A DNA stretch of 64,000 nt from Chryseobacterium sp. JJR-5R (GCF_034047335.1 NZ_CP139137.1:930001-994000); one strand, 5' to 3'. Numbered from the stretch's first letter, positions 1-8,922 are shown. Notes: generated by a model from the letters alone, not told the origin. Program-made: numbers and translations.

Positions 1-15
1 GGTATAAAAATAAAA

Positions 16-35
16 TCCTGTGAATTTTCACAGGA
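16..35 (-). terminator. Terminator of the secreted-protein gene
   Basis: An 8-bp perfect inverted repeat (TCCTGTGA / TCACAGGA) with a 4-nt loop lies just past the stop codon at 42. On the minus strand it is followed by a T-rich run, the layout of an intrinsic terminator. Confidence 0.7.
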
Positions 36-41
36 CTTATT

Positions 42-854
42 TTATTTTCTCGGTTTTTCAACCCCTTTCCATTCGTCGCCGGCTTTTCGGTACTGGCTCA
101 GCTCGAACTCTTTAAAATCTTTTGTTTTATATTCGATGTTATCCGTATTCTGCTCAAACGGCATGATGTAATAATAGTCTGCATCTGTTTTGTCCGTCTT
201 GGTCCCTTTTTTTACGGAAGGTACATATTTCGTAAACTTGAATCCCGGAAGATACTGCTTCAGCCTTGTATAGAAGTATTTGTTTTCTTTCTCTTCAGGA
301 ATGATGTCCACAATATTGAAATCGTCTTTCGCTTTATTGATCCACAGGTAATAGGTTTTGTCTTCTCCTGTATTCCTGTTCACTGAATTGAAGGCAAAAA
401 GTTCTTTCGGAACCAGTTCCTTGATCTTTTCCGGGTCAACTTTTGTATAATATTCACCTTTCAGCGGGTCAACATACGTCTCCAGGTTGTACATCAGCAC
501 GGAGTTGTTGTCCAGGTTTTTGTTTTTAAAATACTGGTTCAGGGATAATTCTGCCGTTTCTCTTAGCTCTTTTCCTCTTGCATCCAGTTTTTTAGTCAGG
601 TTCTGGGGGTTCACTTTTTTTACAAATTCATATAAGACCTTTGGCTTTATATCTTTCAGGTGAGGATAGGTTTTCAGCTGCTCTGCTTTTACCAGCCAGT
701 AGTACTGCTGATAAAAATCGTCTTTCTCAGCATCCTTCACACTTTTGTATGTCATTGCAAGTTTTTTGGAGCTGAGGTATTTGCCGAATTTCCCCTGTCC
801 GAAAGCAAAAGTCATGGATAATAAAGCAAATAAGATCGTAATGTTTCTTCTCAT
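42..854 (-). CDS. Secreted hypothetical protein
   Basis: I do not recognise a family. The protein is about 270 residues and starts with a signal peptide (MRRNITILF, hydrophobic core, AFGQ cleavage region), so it is exported. The mature part is charged and rich in Lys, Tyr and Asp, with no membrane segment or catalytic motif I can name. The ATG at 854 is preferred over the upstream in-frame ATG at 884 because it places the basic n-region of the signal peptide at the very start. It is a single gene with its own terminator; the neighbouring asnB is also closed by a terminator, so the two are probably transcribed separately. Confidence 0.75.
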   Translation of the reverse strand: MRRNITILFALLSMTFAFGQGKFGKYLSSKKLAMTYKSVKDAEKDDFYQQYYWLVKAEQLKTYPHLKDIKPKVLYEFVKKVNPQNLTKKLDARGKELRETAELSLNQYFKNKNLDNNSVLMYNLETYVDPLKGEYYTKVDPEKIKELVPKELFAFNSVNRNTGEDKTYYLWINKAKDDFNIVDIIPEEKENKYFYTRLKQYLPGFKFTKYVPSVKKGTKTDKTDADYYYIMPFEQNTDNIEYKTKDFKEFELSQYRKAGDEWKGVEKPRK

Positions 855-960
855 TTTTTTATAATTGATATTTTCGTTTTCCAAATATAATTATTTATTA
901 GATAATATTTTTGATTAACGGTTAAATTCTGACAATTATTAATGTTAATTCAAAAGAAAA

Positions 961-978
961 TCCTGTATCACTACAGGA
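961..978 (-). terminator. Terminator of asnB
   Basis: A 7-bp hairpin (TCCTGTA / TACAGGA, loop of 4) lies about 80 nt past the asnB stop. On the minus strand it runs into TTTTCTTTTG. Confidence 0.65.
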
Positions 979-1061
979 TTGATAAATTTCTTGTCACAGA
1001 GCGGATTGTAAAGTCCGAAATATATTTAAATATACTTCATTAGGCCATTTTCGTTGTATGG

Positions 1062-2741
1062 TTATCCTTCTTCACTGTAGGAGGTTTCATGTACTTTTAC
1101 GGCCCTTCCGCTTGGATCGTTCATATTTTTGAATGCTTCGTCCCATTCCAGGGCAATCGGTGTCGAGCAGGCTACCGAAGGTACCGAAGGCACGGTTGCT
1201 GCAGCGGTCTCGCTCGGGAAATGTTCCTCAAAAATAGTCCTGTACCGGTATTCTTCTTTATTCTGAGGGGTGTTTAGAGGGAACCTGAACTTCGCGCTGG
1301 CCATCATTTCATCGGTGACTTCTTTTTCAGCGACTTCCTTCAGCGTATCGATCCATGAGTAGCCGACACCATCCGAGAACTGCTCTTTCTGCCTCCAGGC
1401 AATAGACTCGGGAAGGAGGTCTTCAAAAGCTTTTCTCAGGACCCACTTCTCTATTTTCCCTTCCGCTTTGCTGATCATTTTATCTTTCGGGTTAAGGGTC
1501 ATTGCAATGTCCATAAATTCTTTGTCCAGAAAAGGGACGCGGCCTTCAATACCCCAGCTCATCAGCGCTTTATTGGCTCTCAGGCAGTCATAGAGATGCA
1601 ATTTTCCCAATTTCCTTACGGTTTCATCATGGAATTCTTTGGCATCCGGTGCTTTATGGAAATACAGGTATCCGCCGAACAGCTCATCTGCGCCTTCTCC
1701 GGAAAGCACCATTTTAATCCCCATGGATTTAATGACTCTCGCCAGAAGGTACATGGGCGTGGAGGCCCTTACCGTTGTCACATCATATGTTTCAAGGTGA
1801 TAAATGACATCGCGTACTGCATCCAGGCCTTCCTGAACGGTGAAGTTGACTTCATGGTGGACCGAGCCTATAAATTCCGCTGCTTTCCGGGCTGCTGCCA
1901 GATCCGGTGAACCCACTAACCCAACGGCGAAACTGTGCAGCCTCGGGTACCAGGCTTCCTGTGTGTCGCCGCTTTCCACCCTCTGCCGTGCGAATTTTGC
2001 AGTGATGGCGGATATAACGGAAGAATCCAGTCCGCCGGACAGTAAAACGCCGTAAGGCACATCGCTCATCAGCTGTCTGTGCACTGCGTCTTCCAGGCCT
2101 TTTCTGATTTCTGCAATATCCGTTTTATTGTCTTTTACATGGTCAAAACTTTCCCAGTCCCTTTTGTACCACTGCTGAAGCGTGCTGCCGTCTTCGCTGT
2201 AAACGAAATGCCCGGGCAAAAATGTTTCAATGGTTTTGCAGACTCCTTCCAAGGCTTTGAGCTCTGAGGCTACATAATAGTTTCCGCTCCTGTCCCATCC
2301 CTGGTAAAGCGGGCAGATGCCCATGTGGTCACGGGCAATAAGGTAAATGTTATTTTCCGTATCATAAAGGGAGAATGCGAAAATACCGTTTAGTTTTTCA
2401 ATGAAGTTCTTTCCGTATTTCAGGTAAAGGGGCAGGATGACTTCGCAGTCAGACTGAGTCTGGAATTCATAATCCGGGAATTCTTCCTTCAGTTCCCTGT
2501 GGTTATAAATTTCTCCGTTAACTGCTAAAACTATTTTCCTGTCCTTGGAGAATAAAGGCTGTTTTCCTGAAGTAGGATCAACAATGGCTAGTCTTTCATG
2601 GGAGAAAACCACGTGTTCATCCTGGAATACCCCGCTCCAGTCCGGCCCTCTGTGACGGATTTTTTTAGACATTTCCAGTACTTGAGGTCTTAATATTTCG
2701 GTTTTCTGTTTGGCATCAAACAAGCATACAATTCCGCACAT
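1062..2741 (-). CDS. asnB: Asparagine synthetase B, glutamine-hydrolysing
   Basis: This cytoplasmic enzyme makes asparagine from aspartate, ATP and glutamine. The N-terminal class II glutaminase domain begins MCGIVCLFD, where Cys2 becomes the nucleophile after removal of Met; this fixes the start at 2741 rather than the in-frame ATG at 2762. RHRGPD, followed by the NGEIYNH motif, is in the glutaminase half. The synthetase half carries the PP-loop LLSGGLDSS near residue 240 and SGEGADELFGGY. Length (559 aa) fits the bacterial AsnB family. The last 45 residues or so form a low-complexity Ala/Pro/Val tail. Monocistronic, with its own promoter and terminator. Confidence 0.96.
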   Translation of the reverse strand: MCGIVCLFDAKQKTEILRPQVLEMSKKIRHRGPDWSGVFQDEHVVFSHERLAIVDPTSGKQPLFSKDRKIVLAVNGEIYNHRELKEEFPDYEFQTQSDCEVILPLYLKYGKNFIEKLNGIFAFSLYDTENNIYLIARDHMGICPLYQGWDRSGNYYVASELKALEGVCKTIETFLPGHFVYSEDGSTLQQWYKRDWESFDHVKDNKTDIAEIRKGLEDAVHRQLMSDVPYGVLLSGGLDSSVISAITAKFARQRVESGDTQEAWYPRLHSFAVGLVGSPDLAAARKAAEFIGSVHHEVNFTVQEGLDAVRDVIYHLETYDVTTVRASTPMYLLARVIKSMGIKMVLSGEGADELFGGYLYFHKAPDAKEFHDETVRKLGKLHLYDCLRANKALMSWGIEGRVPFLDKEFMDIAMTLNPKDKMISKAEGKIEKWVLRKAFEDLLPESIAWRQKEQFSDGVGYSWIDTLKEVAEKEVTDEMMASAKFRFPLNTPQNKEEYRYRTIFEEHFPSETAAATVPSVPSVACSTPIALEWDEAFKNMNDPSGRAVKVHETSYSEEG

Positions 2742-2759
2742 TTTATTAATTATTTTAAA

Positions 2760-2790
2760 CAAAATTATATTTAAGGTTTAAAATAAACAA
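2760..2790 (-). promoter_or_regulatory. Likely asnB promoter
   Basis: Read on the minus strand, TTG (2788-2790) is followed after 20 nt by TAATTTTG (2760-2767), close to the Bacteroidota pattern TTTG-N19-TAnnTTTG. It would give a leader of roughly 10-15 nt before the asnB ATG. Confidence 0.5.
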
Positions 2791-3056
2791 TTAAAATTTT
2801 TAATAAGTTTAAATTTTTAATTAAATACTGTTATTGATAGTTTAATTTAAATTATTTATATTGATAAGCCGGATTTTAGTTAAATTTTTTCACTCAGGCA
2901 GAGTAATTTTATATATACGGAATAAAAACGAGATAATTAATAATGTATGTTAATTAATTTAAGGAAATTTTATCTTTACTTTGTGGCTCGAAATAATTTT
3001 TTTTCATCATTTGTGTTTTTACCTTCTCGCCATTCATTTTGCGAGAAGGTTTTGTT
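2791..3056. other. AT-rich intergenic stretch between asnB and the PNGase F gene
   Basis: Very AT-rich DNA. I see no credible gene on either strand. The only clear structure is the plus-strand terminator-like hairpin at 3021-3056, entered separately, which has no plus-strand gene in front of it. Confidence 0.5.
3021..3056 (+). terminator. Terminator-like hairpin with no plus-strand gene upstream
   Basis: A perfect 10-bp stem (ACCTTCTCGC / GCGAGAAGGT, loop of 10) is followed on the plus strand by TTTTGTTTT. On the minus strand, where the neighbouring PNGase F gene ends, the stem is followed by A residues instead, so the polarity suits a plus-strand transcript. Confidence 0.55.
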
Positions 3057-4721
3057 TTATTGGGAGCCTAACAGAACACCTGAAACGTTCCACGAACTGA
3101 ACATGGTTTCCTCACGTTCGCCCTGTGGAATCTTTACCTGAATGGTGTGTTTGCCGGCTTTCAAATCCCCGAGCGGGATAAATTCCGGGTTGGTAACCGT
3201 TCCCGGGCACCAGTTGGACCGGCTTAGGTCGGAAGATGACAATCCGTCCGGAAAATTACCGGATGCAGGGTTGTAAAGGCGGTAAGAACCGCAGTCTGTT
3301 CGCCACGGCACAAAAGAGAAAGCCATTTTCCCGTCCAGGAAAATAGAATTTGTCTTAGGGATAAATTCGTCGCCGTTTTCCCAGCCGCCGTGGCCGGTGG
3401 TAATGTATTTCAGCTGTGCATTTTTCAGGTCTTTTTTTAATGTGAATTCTACAAATAATCCTTTGTCCTTATCAAACATAGTAGCATAATCCTGGCCTGC
3501 CATTTCCATGATATTGAGGGTATTGAATAAAGGAATAACCGTATTGTTCTTATTGACGGTCTGCCCGCTTTTATGGATGGTGATTTCCAGGCTTATCTGA
3601 TGACCGCCTTTGTCATAATTGCCGATAAATGTGCCGATCCACAGCTCTTTTTCACTCAGAACGGGTTTCAGGTCAGTAATATCCTGCCGGTACGGGCTTA
3701 CCGTCTGCCAGCTTTTGTCTTTCAGCTGTATGTGATTGAATTTATTGATCCCGAATGCCGTAAAAAACCGCATCATTTCAACGGGAGGGTCATAATTCTC
3801 GGTTGTGGCTACTCCGTAATAGGGTTTTCCGTTTCCGTTTTCATAGGCGGGAAGGGTTTTTATCCCTTTTTCCAGCCCGTCAAGAAAAGACTGCTGCCGG
3901 TCCTGCGGAATAAAGAAAACGGTTCCGGTCCGGTCATAAGCATCACCGTTGGACTGCTGCTTTAATTCAGTAAAAATATTTTCGCCTTCCGAAATTTTAG
4001 GAAATCTGATTTTTTTAAGGATAACGGTTCCGTTGGCAAATCTTTTGATGACCGCATCAGATTTAGAACTCTCAGAGAAGTTGACGGTTTCATTTTCAAA
4101 CACTTTCAGCGTGGTAAACCTGGTTTTCCACAGAAGATCTCTGTATCCCAGCGGATCAGTAGGGGTAATTGGGCTTTTAAGAATAGCGGCAATATCTGTT
4201 TTCTTTACTTTTTTTATGGATGTTGCCGTGATAAGTGAATTTTTATTTCTTTCGATTTCCAGGACAAAGCCTAAATCCTGGCCGATACTGGAAGGTCCGC
4301 CCTGGATTTTCAGGTCATTGGTATACCAGATTTCTATGGTGTTTGAATTGATTTTGGTGATGGCTTTTTTGCAGCTGTACCCTAAGATCTTCTTGGTTTC
4401 GGCGGTAAGTTCAAAAGCCTGTTTCCCTACAGATTCAGCATCGGAAGTCGAAATGATTTCATTGTTTTTTAAAAATGCATAGGAAATTATGGTATTGGAC
4501 GGCTTTTCAATTTTCGTTATTTCAAACGGGAAATCTGCCTTCTGTGCCCTGATGCTGTTATTTAAGATGAAATTTTCTTTATCATTGGCCCAGACCAGGG
4601 TGGGGGGCTGGTCATTCAGAATTTTTCCGTTGTATGAACTGGTGTACTGAACTTCATACGTCTGTGCAAAACCCAGGCACGATAACAAAACAGATAAAGC
4701 GAATATAATTCTTTGATGCAT
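3057..4721 (-). CDS. Secreted peptide-N-glycosidase F with N-terminal extra domain
   Basis: PNGase F removes N-linked glycans by cleaving the glycan-asparagine amide bond. A signal peptide (MHQRIIFALSVLLSCLGFAQ) indicates export; the ATG at 4721 is chosen because it begins this signal. Residues about 20-240 form a beta-rich region that resembles GLPGLI-type proteins (GYSCKK, then IWYT). Residues about 260-550 are the PNGase F module, recognised from the C-terminal SSSDLSRSNWCPGTV segment, FVPWRTDCGSYR and LKAGKHTIQVKI. At 554 aa it is much longer than classical PNGase F and fits the longer Elizabethkingia PNGase F-II type, which has an N-terminal bowl-like domain. Catalytic acids were not assigned individually. 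Stands alone, not in a visible operon. Confidence 0.88.
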   Translation of the reverse strand: MHQRIIFALSVLLSCLGFAQTYEVQYTSSYNGKILNDQPPTLVWANDKENFILNNSIRAQKADFPFEITKIEKPSNTIISYAFLKNNEIISTSDAESVGKQAFELTAETKKILGYSCKKAITKINSNTIEIWYTNDLKIQGGPSSIGQDLGFVLEIERNKNSLITATSIKKVKKTDIAAILKSPITPTDPLGYRDLLWKTRFTTLKVFENETVNFSESSKSDAVIKRFANGTVILKKIRFPKISEGENIFTELKQQSNGDAYDRTGTVFFIPQDRQQSFLDGLEKGIKTLPAYENGNGKPYYGVATTENYDPPVEMMRFFTAFGINKFNHIQLKDKSWQTVSPYRQDITDLKPVLSEKELWIGTFIGNYDKGGHQISLEITIHKSGQTVNKNNTVIPLFNTLNIMEMAGQDYATMFDKDKGLFVEFTLKKDLKNAQLKYITTGHGGWENGDEFIPKTNSIFLDGKMAFSFVPWRTDCGSYRLYNPASGNFPDGLSSSDLSRSNWCPGTVTNPEFIPLGDLKAGKHTIQVKIPQGEREETMFSSWNVSGVLLGSQ

Positions 4722-4790
4722 AATGAATAATGATGTTTTATGCAAAGATAGATTTTACTTACATATGAATATAGATCTCCGGCCATAACC

Positions 4791-4821
4791 ATAAAAAAAC
4801 TACCCTGAAAACAGGGTAGTT
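4791..4821 (-). terminator. Terminator of the RsmB-like gene
   Basis: A 10-bp stem (AACTACCCTG / CAGGGTAGTT, loop AAAA) is followed on the minus strand by a run of seven T. It sits 40 nt past the stop of the methyltransferase gene. Confidence 0.85.
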
Positions 4822-4859
4822 TATGATATATTCGAATAAGTAAGTCTTCCTGTCTGTTG

Positions 4860-6065
4860 TTATGAAATCCTTTCGATCAAAGCCATGTAGAATCCGTCAT
4901 AGCCTTCGCTCGGCATTACTTTTTCATCTTTGACCATTTTGAAATTAGGATTGTTTCTGATGAATTCTTCTACCTGCTCATTGTTTTCAGAAGGAAGGAT
5001 GGAACATGTGGCATACACCATTTTTCCGTCTACTTTCAGCATTTTAGAATAATCCTGGATAATCTGCTGCTGCTCTCCCTTGATCCTGTTGATAAAATCC
5101 TGGTCGATTTTCCATTTGCTGTCCGGGTTTCTTTTCAGTACACCCAGCCCTGAACAGGGTGCATCAATCAGTAACCGGTCTGCCTTATCATGAAGCCTCT
5201 TGATTACTTTATTGTCAGAAATCATCCGGGTTTCAATATTATGGGCACCGGCTCTTTTCGCACGTCTTTTAAGTTCTGCCAACTTCCATTCAAAAATATC
5301 AAGGGCAATGATCTGGCCTTTGTTTTTCATTAAAGCGGCTAAGTGAAGGGTTTTTCCGCCGGCGCCGGCACAGGCGTCAATCACCCTCTGTCCTTCTTTT
5401 ACATCCAGGAAGTACGCTATTTTTTGTGAAGACGCATCCTGAACTTCAAACAATCCTTCTTTAAAAGCTGTGGTAAGGAATACATTCTTTTTTTCTTCCA
5501 GCTGGACCGCATCCGGATAATTTTTTACAGGATAACACACGATATTTTCATCAGAAAGGTCAGAAACAAGTTCTTTTGGGGTGGTCCTCAGTGAGTTAGC
5601 CCTTAAAACAGTGGGCGCCTGCTCATTTAAAGCGTGCATTTCTTTTTCCCATTTCGGTCCCAGTTCTTTCTCAAGCGTTTCGGCCAGCCATTCAGGGATG
5701 GAATGCTCAATGGCTTTCGTAGGGACGGTATTCTTTTTAAGCTTTGTAAGGATATCGGCGACTTTGATCCCGTCGAATTCCTCAAATTTTTTATAGTTTG
5801 TTTTGCTCCAGAGCAGGTAGGCCATCATGAGCTTGTAGATATTGTTGGGCTTTACGCCTTCTCCCATATAATATTCCAGGCGTTTTTTCCAGCGGATGAT
5901 GTTGTAGAAGATCTCAGAGACCACAGCCCTGTCCTGGCTGCCCCATTTTTTGTGCGCTTTTAAAAGTCGTTCAATTACTTTATCGGCATATTTATTTTTT
6001 TCGAAGAAGGTTTCCTGCAAAGCATCGTGGATTCCGATGGCTAAGTTTCTGTGAATAAGTTCCAT
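4860..6065 (-). CDS. RsmB/NOP-family rRNA (cytosine-C5) methyltransferase
   Basis: A SAM-dependent methyltransferase predicted to methylate C5 of a cytosine in 16S rRNA. Motif I is DACAGAGGKT, followed by motif IV DAPCSGLGVLKR with the Cys that helps release product, and motif VI YATCSILPSEN with the catalytic Cys. An N-terminal NusB-like helical region precedes the catalytic domain, as in RsmB. The start at 6065 (MELIHRN) is favoured; an in-frame ATG at 6155 would add 30 residues with no family resemblance. A -7-like TACTTTTG (minus strand, 6094-6101) lies just upstream of this ATG. Length is 401 aa. RsmB against another NOP subfamily cannot be settled by eye. Confidence 0.9.
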   Translation of the reverse strand: MELIHRNLAIGIHDALQETFFEKNKYADKVIERLLKAHKKWGSQDRAVVSEIFYNIIRWKKRLEYYMGEGVKPNNIYKLMMAYLLWSKTNYKKFEEFDGIKVADILTKLKKNTVPTKAIEHSIPEWLAETLEKELGPKWEKEMHALNEQAPTVLRANSLRTTPKELVSDLSDENIVCYPVKNYPDAVQLEEKKNVFLTTAFKEGLFEVQDASSQKIAYFLDVKEGQRVIDACAGAGGKTLHLAALMKNKGQIIALDIFEWKLAELKRRAKRAGAHNIETRMISDNKVIKRLHDKADRLLIDAPCSGLGVLKRNPDSKWKIDQDFINRIKGEQQQIIQDYSKMLKVDGKMVYATCSILPSENNEQVEEFIRNNPNFKMVKDEKVMPSEGYDGFYMALIERIS

Positions 6066-6221
6066 AAAATTGGGTTCTGCTGTTTTGAATCCGCAAAAGT
6101 ACGAATTTAAGTTGATAATTTTAAGTTGTGGGCAGTTGAGTTCAGTGCTCAGCATGGTTACGTGGTATGTGATTCAGCTTCCGTAATCCGCTTTCATGCT
6201 TTCTTACCCGCTTTAAAATAT

Positions 6222-6229
6222 TACCTTTG
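6222..6229 (+). promoter_or_regulatory. -7 promoter element of yjdM
   Basis: TACCTTTG matches the Bacteroidota -7 consensus TAnnTTTG and lies 16 nt before the ATG at 6246. No good -33 TTTG is seen at the expected distance. Confidence 0.4.
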
Positions 6230-6245
6230 CAAAAAATTAAAAAAT

Positions 6246-6590
6246 ATGAGTGATACTGTACTTTGCCCCAAATGCAGCTCAGAGTTTACCTACCCGAGCG
6301 ATAACATGATGGTATGTTCCCAGTGTTTTTATGAATGGAATCCGGAAGAAGCCACTGCTGAATCATCAGCTTCAGGAAAAATTTTAGATGCCAACGGCAA
6401 TGAACTGCAGGACGGGGATTCTGTTGTGGTGGTTAAAGACCTTCCTGTAAAAGGAGCTCCGAAGCCCGTAAAAGCAGGGACGAAAGTAAAAAACATCAGG
6501 CTGAGACCGGACAGCGACCATAATATCGACTGTAAAATAGACGGTTTCGGTTCGATGGCACTTAAATCTGAATTTGTAAAAAAAGCCTAG
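6246..6590 (+). CDS. yjdM: Zinc-ribbon YjdM/PhnA-like protein
   Basis: A 114-aa cytoplasmic protein of the family formerly called PhnA. It has an N-terminal zinc ribbon (CPKCSSEF, then CSQCFYEW; residues about 8-31) and a C-terminal KOW-like beta domain with the conserved [17 protein letters not shown] and [12 protein letters not shown]. The old name suggests phosphonate use, but the family is not a phosphonate hydrolase and its exact role is unclear. The ATG at 6246 is chosen over the upstream 6126 start because the conserved protein begins [10 protein letters not shown]. The transcript may run on for about 300 nt to the hairpin at 6893. Confidence 0.92.
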   Translation: MSDTVLCPKCSSEFTYPSDNMMVCSQCFYEWNPEEATAESSASGKILDANGNELQDGDSVVVVKDLPVKGAPKPVKAGTKVKNIRLRPDSDHNIDCKIDGFGSMALKSEFVKKA

Positions 6591-7207
6591 CAGCAGGCTC
6601 TTCTAACTGAAAAATATGTCTGAATATCAGTATCTTGAATAAGTGTTGATGATCTGCAACTGTAAATATGAATTGCTGCAGGAAGTTACATGTGGACAGC
6701 CTGTTTCCGGAACAACTGCAGGATATACTGCACTCTGGTTTAAGCAGCTGGTTGCAGCACATTATTTTACAGGTGCATTACCCTGTATATTTTCTTCTTT
6801 CTGTTGGGTACTTTATGATGAATGGGAGATAACCAGGGCCAGCTCCAAGCTTAATGAAGATCTTTAAACGGATACAGGCTTAAAAAGACAAAATGCTCTG
6901 AATTATTCATCTCAGAGTATTTTTTTTGTCTCTGAAGGCAACAGGTATGTATGAAAAAAGGAAAAAATTGGACAGGGTAATCTTTCAAGAAACGAGATTG
7001 CAGAACTGCTAATTTTTGTCTCAGGGGGCAGAAAGAGAATTAACCAAAAGTTTCCTTATGCTATGGAAGTACAAATGTAAGAAAAAGTTTTTAGGCTGAT
7101 CCTTATATTTGTACTTTTTTTATTAAAAATTAACCAATAAGTATAAGAAAATCTTACAGTTAGCTTTTATAATCTGAAAAGCAAATGCATCATTGCTATT
7201 GTGGAAT
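6591..7207. other. 617-bp gene-poor interval with a terminator
   Basis: No recognisable gene. A 54-codon frame at 6668-6832 (+) starting MNCCRKLHVD has no known motif, so it is not called. The plus-strand terminator at 6893-6928 suggests that the DNA between yjdM and it is transcribed. From 6930 to 7207 I see nothing but AT-rich sequence with scattered T and A tracts. Confidence 0.5.
6893..6928 (+). terminator. Terminator about 300 nt downstream of yjdM
   Basis: A 9-bp stem (6893-6901 with 6912-6920, one G-U pair) is followed by a run of eight T. It points away from yjdM and implies a long untranslated tail or a separate small transcript. Confidence 0.7.
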
Positions 7208-8152
7208 TTACACCGGTTTAAATGAAGCCCTGATTGTTCCATGCAGTTTCTCATCTGTATAAATAATGAGTTCCTTGTTTTTCATATTCACTTTATTCCA
7301 GTAATGATCCCCGGCAAACCTGCTTTCTGAAACCTCAGCCTCAAAACCGTTTTCGGCAACGTGTATTTCTTTGGGGTAATAAGAAAATTTCGGCAGCCGG
7401 AATTCTTCCATTTCGCTTTCGCTGAAAATATTCACTTCCCCGAAAAGTTTTGCGACATATGGATTGTACGGGTTCCTGAATGTATCCTCAGGATTGTCTT
7501 TTTGAATCAGCTTTCCATTCTGCAGGACGATAATCTGGTCCAGCCACGGAATAATATCCTGAAGCTCATGCGTGGAGATTACCAGGGTAATATGGTGCTG
7601 CTTTACATATCTGAATAATTTTTCGCGCAGCTCTATTTTTCTCGGGAAATCCAGGTTGCTGAACGGTTCGTCCAGGATCAGGAGCCTGGGGAGTACGGAG
7701 AGCGCCCGGGCAATGGCAACACGCTGCTGCTGGCCGCCGCTCAGGTGTTTGGGGAGGACACCGGAAAATTCTTCCAGGCCTACCACTTCCAGAAGTTCGG
7801 AAACGGTTTCTTTTTTCTTTTTCAGATGGATATTGGAAATAAACTTGCCTACATTTTCGGCTACCGTAGCATAAGGCATCAGATCAAAATTCTGGGCTAC
7901 GTACTTCATGTCTGCCTCTCCGGGCACCAGGTTGCCTTTCGGGCCGGACAGCTTCTGCCCGTTAAAAACAATATTGCCGCGTTCCCAGTCCAGAAGTCCG
8001 TAAATCAGACTTAATAATGTCGATTTCCCGCATCCGCTTTCTCCTGCAAGCGCAATGATCTTTTCTTCTTCAAATGCCAGATTCAGGTTCTGAAACAGAG
8101 GCTTCTCCCGGGAGTATGAAAAGTATAAATTGTTTATTTCTAATAGCATCAT
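7208..8152 (-). CDS. ABC transporter ATP-binding protein
   Basis: ATPase subunit of an ABC transporter, cytoplasmic and membrane-associated. Walker A is GESGCGKST (residues 37-45), the signature is LSGGQQQRVAIARA (from 137), and Walker B is LLILDEPFSNLD (from 157), followed by the H-loop in STHELQD. Residues about 230-314 are an accessory beta domain like those of MalK/PotA/FbpC-type importers, so an import role (metal, anion or polyamine) is an inference. No permease or binding protein is nearby, which is unusual. ATG codons at 8152 and 8149 are adjacent; a -7 element TACATTTG (minus strand, 8154-8161) sits so close that 8149 could be the first transcribed codon. Confidence 0.9.
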   Translation of the reverse strand: MMLLEINNLYFSYSREKPLFQNLNLAFEEEKIIALAGESGCGKSTLLSLIYGLLDWERGNIVFNGQKLSGPKGNLVPGEADMKYVAQNFDLMPYATVAENVGKFISNIHLKKKKETVSELLEVVGLEEFSGVLPKHLSGGQQQRVAIARALSVLPRLLILDEPFSNLDFPRKIELREKLFRYVKQHHITLVISTHELQDIIPWLDQIIVLQNGKLIQKDNPEDTFRNPYNPYVAKLFGEVNIFSESEMEEFRLPKFSYYPKEIHVAENGFEAEVSESRFAGDHYWNKVNMKNKELIIYTDEKLHGTIRASFKPV

Positions 8153-8153
8153 A

Positions 8154-8161
8154 CAAATGTA
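8154..8161 (-). promoter_or_regulatory. -7 element directly abutting the ABC ATPase start
   Basis: TACATTTG on the minus strand matches TAnnTTTG and ends 1-4 nt before the two candidate ATG codons, which would give a leaderless or nearly leaderless mRNA. A -33 element is not obvious. Confidence 0.4.
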
Positions 8162-8234
8162 GTGAAATGTGCCGTTTTTAGGAAACGATCATTTTTTTTA
8201 TTACCTTAGCGGGACTATTGAAATTTTATAAATT

Positions 8235-8894
8235 ATGAAAAGAAAGCTGTTTTCACTTTTCGTTCCGGTGCTTTTTGCCTCGGCCGTGGCGATGTCCTGC
8301 CAAAAGGAAAAACCTTTAACCGGCGAAAGCAGTGAAGCGTCCACTACCAGAAACGGAAAGCCGTTTATTGTGGATACGCTGAACAGCAGGGTAGAATGGA
8401 AAGGGTATAAAATTTTTAAGTCTGAAAGCACAAGTCATTTTGGAACCATCAAATTTGAGAGTGGTGACGTAACGGTAAAAGACGGCAAACTGGAAAGCGG
8501 GAAGTTTGTTGCCGATATGAATTCCTTATCCTCCGAAGACCTGAAAAACAATGCTGAACAGGCAGCAAAGCTGAACGGGCACCTGAAAAGCGGCGATTTC
8601 TTTGAAGTCGAAAAATTTCCCACTGCTTCTTATGAAATCACGAAAGTAACGCCATCCGCGGAAGGTGACTATAATACGCTGCTGGATGGTAATTTAACCG
8701 TCAAAGGGATTACAAAGCCGGTTCAGTTTAAAGCCAATGTTTCGGTGAAAGAAGGCGAAGTAAGTATTGCTACCGAACCAAAAGACATCCACCGGGGAGA
8801 ATTTGATGTAAAATTTAAGGCTCCTGCAGAAAACGGGGTGATTAAAGATGAGATGACGCTTCAGATCAACATAAAAGCTCTGGAAAAAAAATAA
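8235..8894 (+). CDS. YceI-family lipoprotein
   Basis: A 219-aa exported protein. The N-terminus has a lipoprotein signal ending at Cys22 (AVAMSCQKE). Residues about 45-219 are the YceI beta-barrel fold: NSRVEWKGYK, a GTIKFESGDV segment, and the late NLTVKGITKPVQF motif. YceI proteins bind polyisoprenoid-like lipids in their barrel; the physiological ligand here is unknown. It has its own terminator and stands divergent to the ABC ATPase gene. Confidence 0.92.
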   Translation: MKRKLFSLFVPVLFASAVAMSCQKEKPLTGESSEASTTRNGKPFIVDTLNSRVEWKGYKIFKSESTSHFGTIKFESGDVTVKDGKLESGKFVADMNSLSSEDLKNNAEQAAKLNGHLKSGDFFEVEKFPTASYEITKVTPSAEGDYNTLLDGNLTVKGITKPVQFKANVSVKEGEVSIATEPKDIHRGEFDVKFKAPAENGVIKDEMTLQINIKALEKK

Positions 8895-8922
8895 TTTTAT
8901 CAAGTAAAATAAATCATTGAAG

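Noticed and set aside
3573..4482. Long plus-strand frames opposite the PNGase F gene
   Set aside because: Shadow frames of a well-supported minus-strand gene.
5634..5963. Plus-strand frame opposite the RsmB-like gene
   Set aside because: Antisense to conserved methyltransferase coding sequence.
6643..6867. 74-codon frame after yjdM
   Set aside because: No recognised motif, no leader signal, and a competing 54-codon frame in the same stretch.
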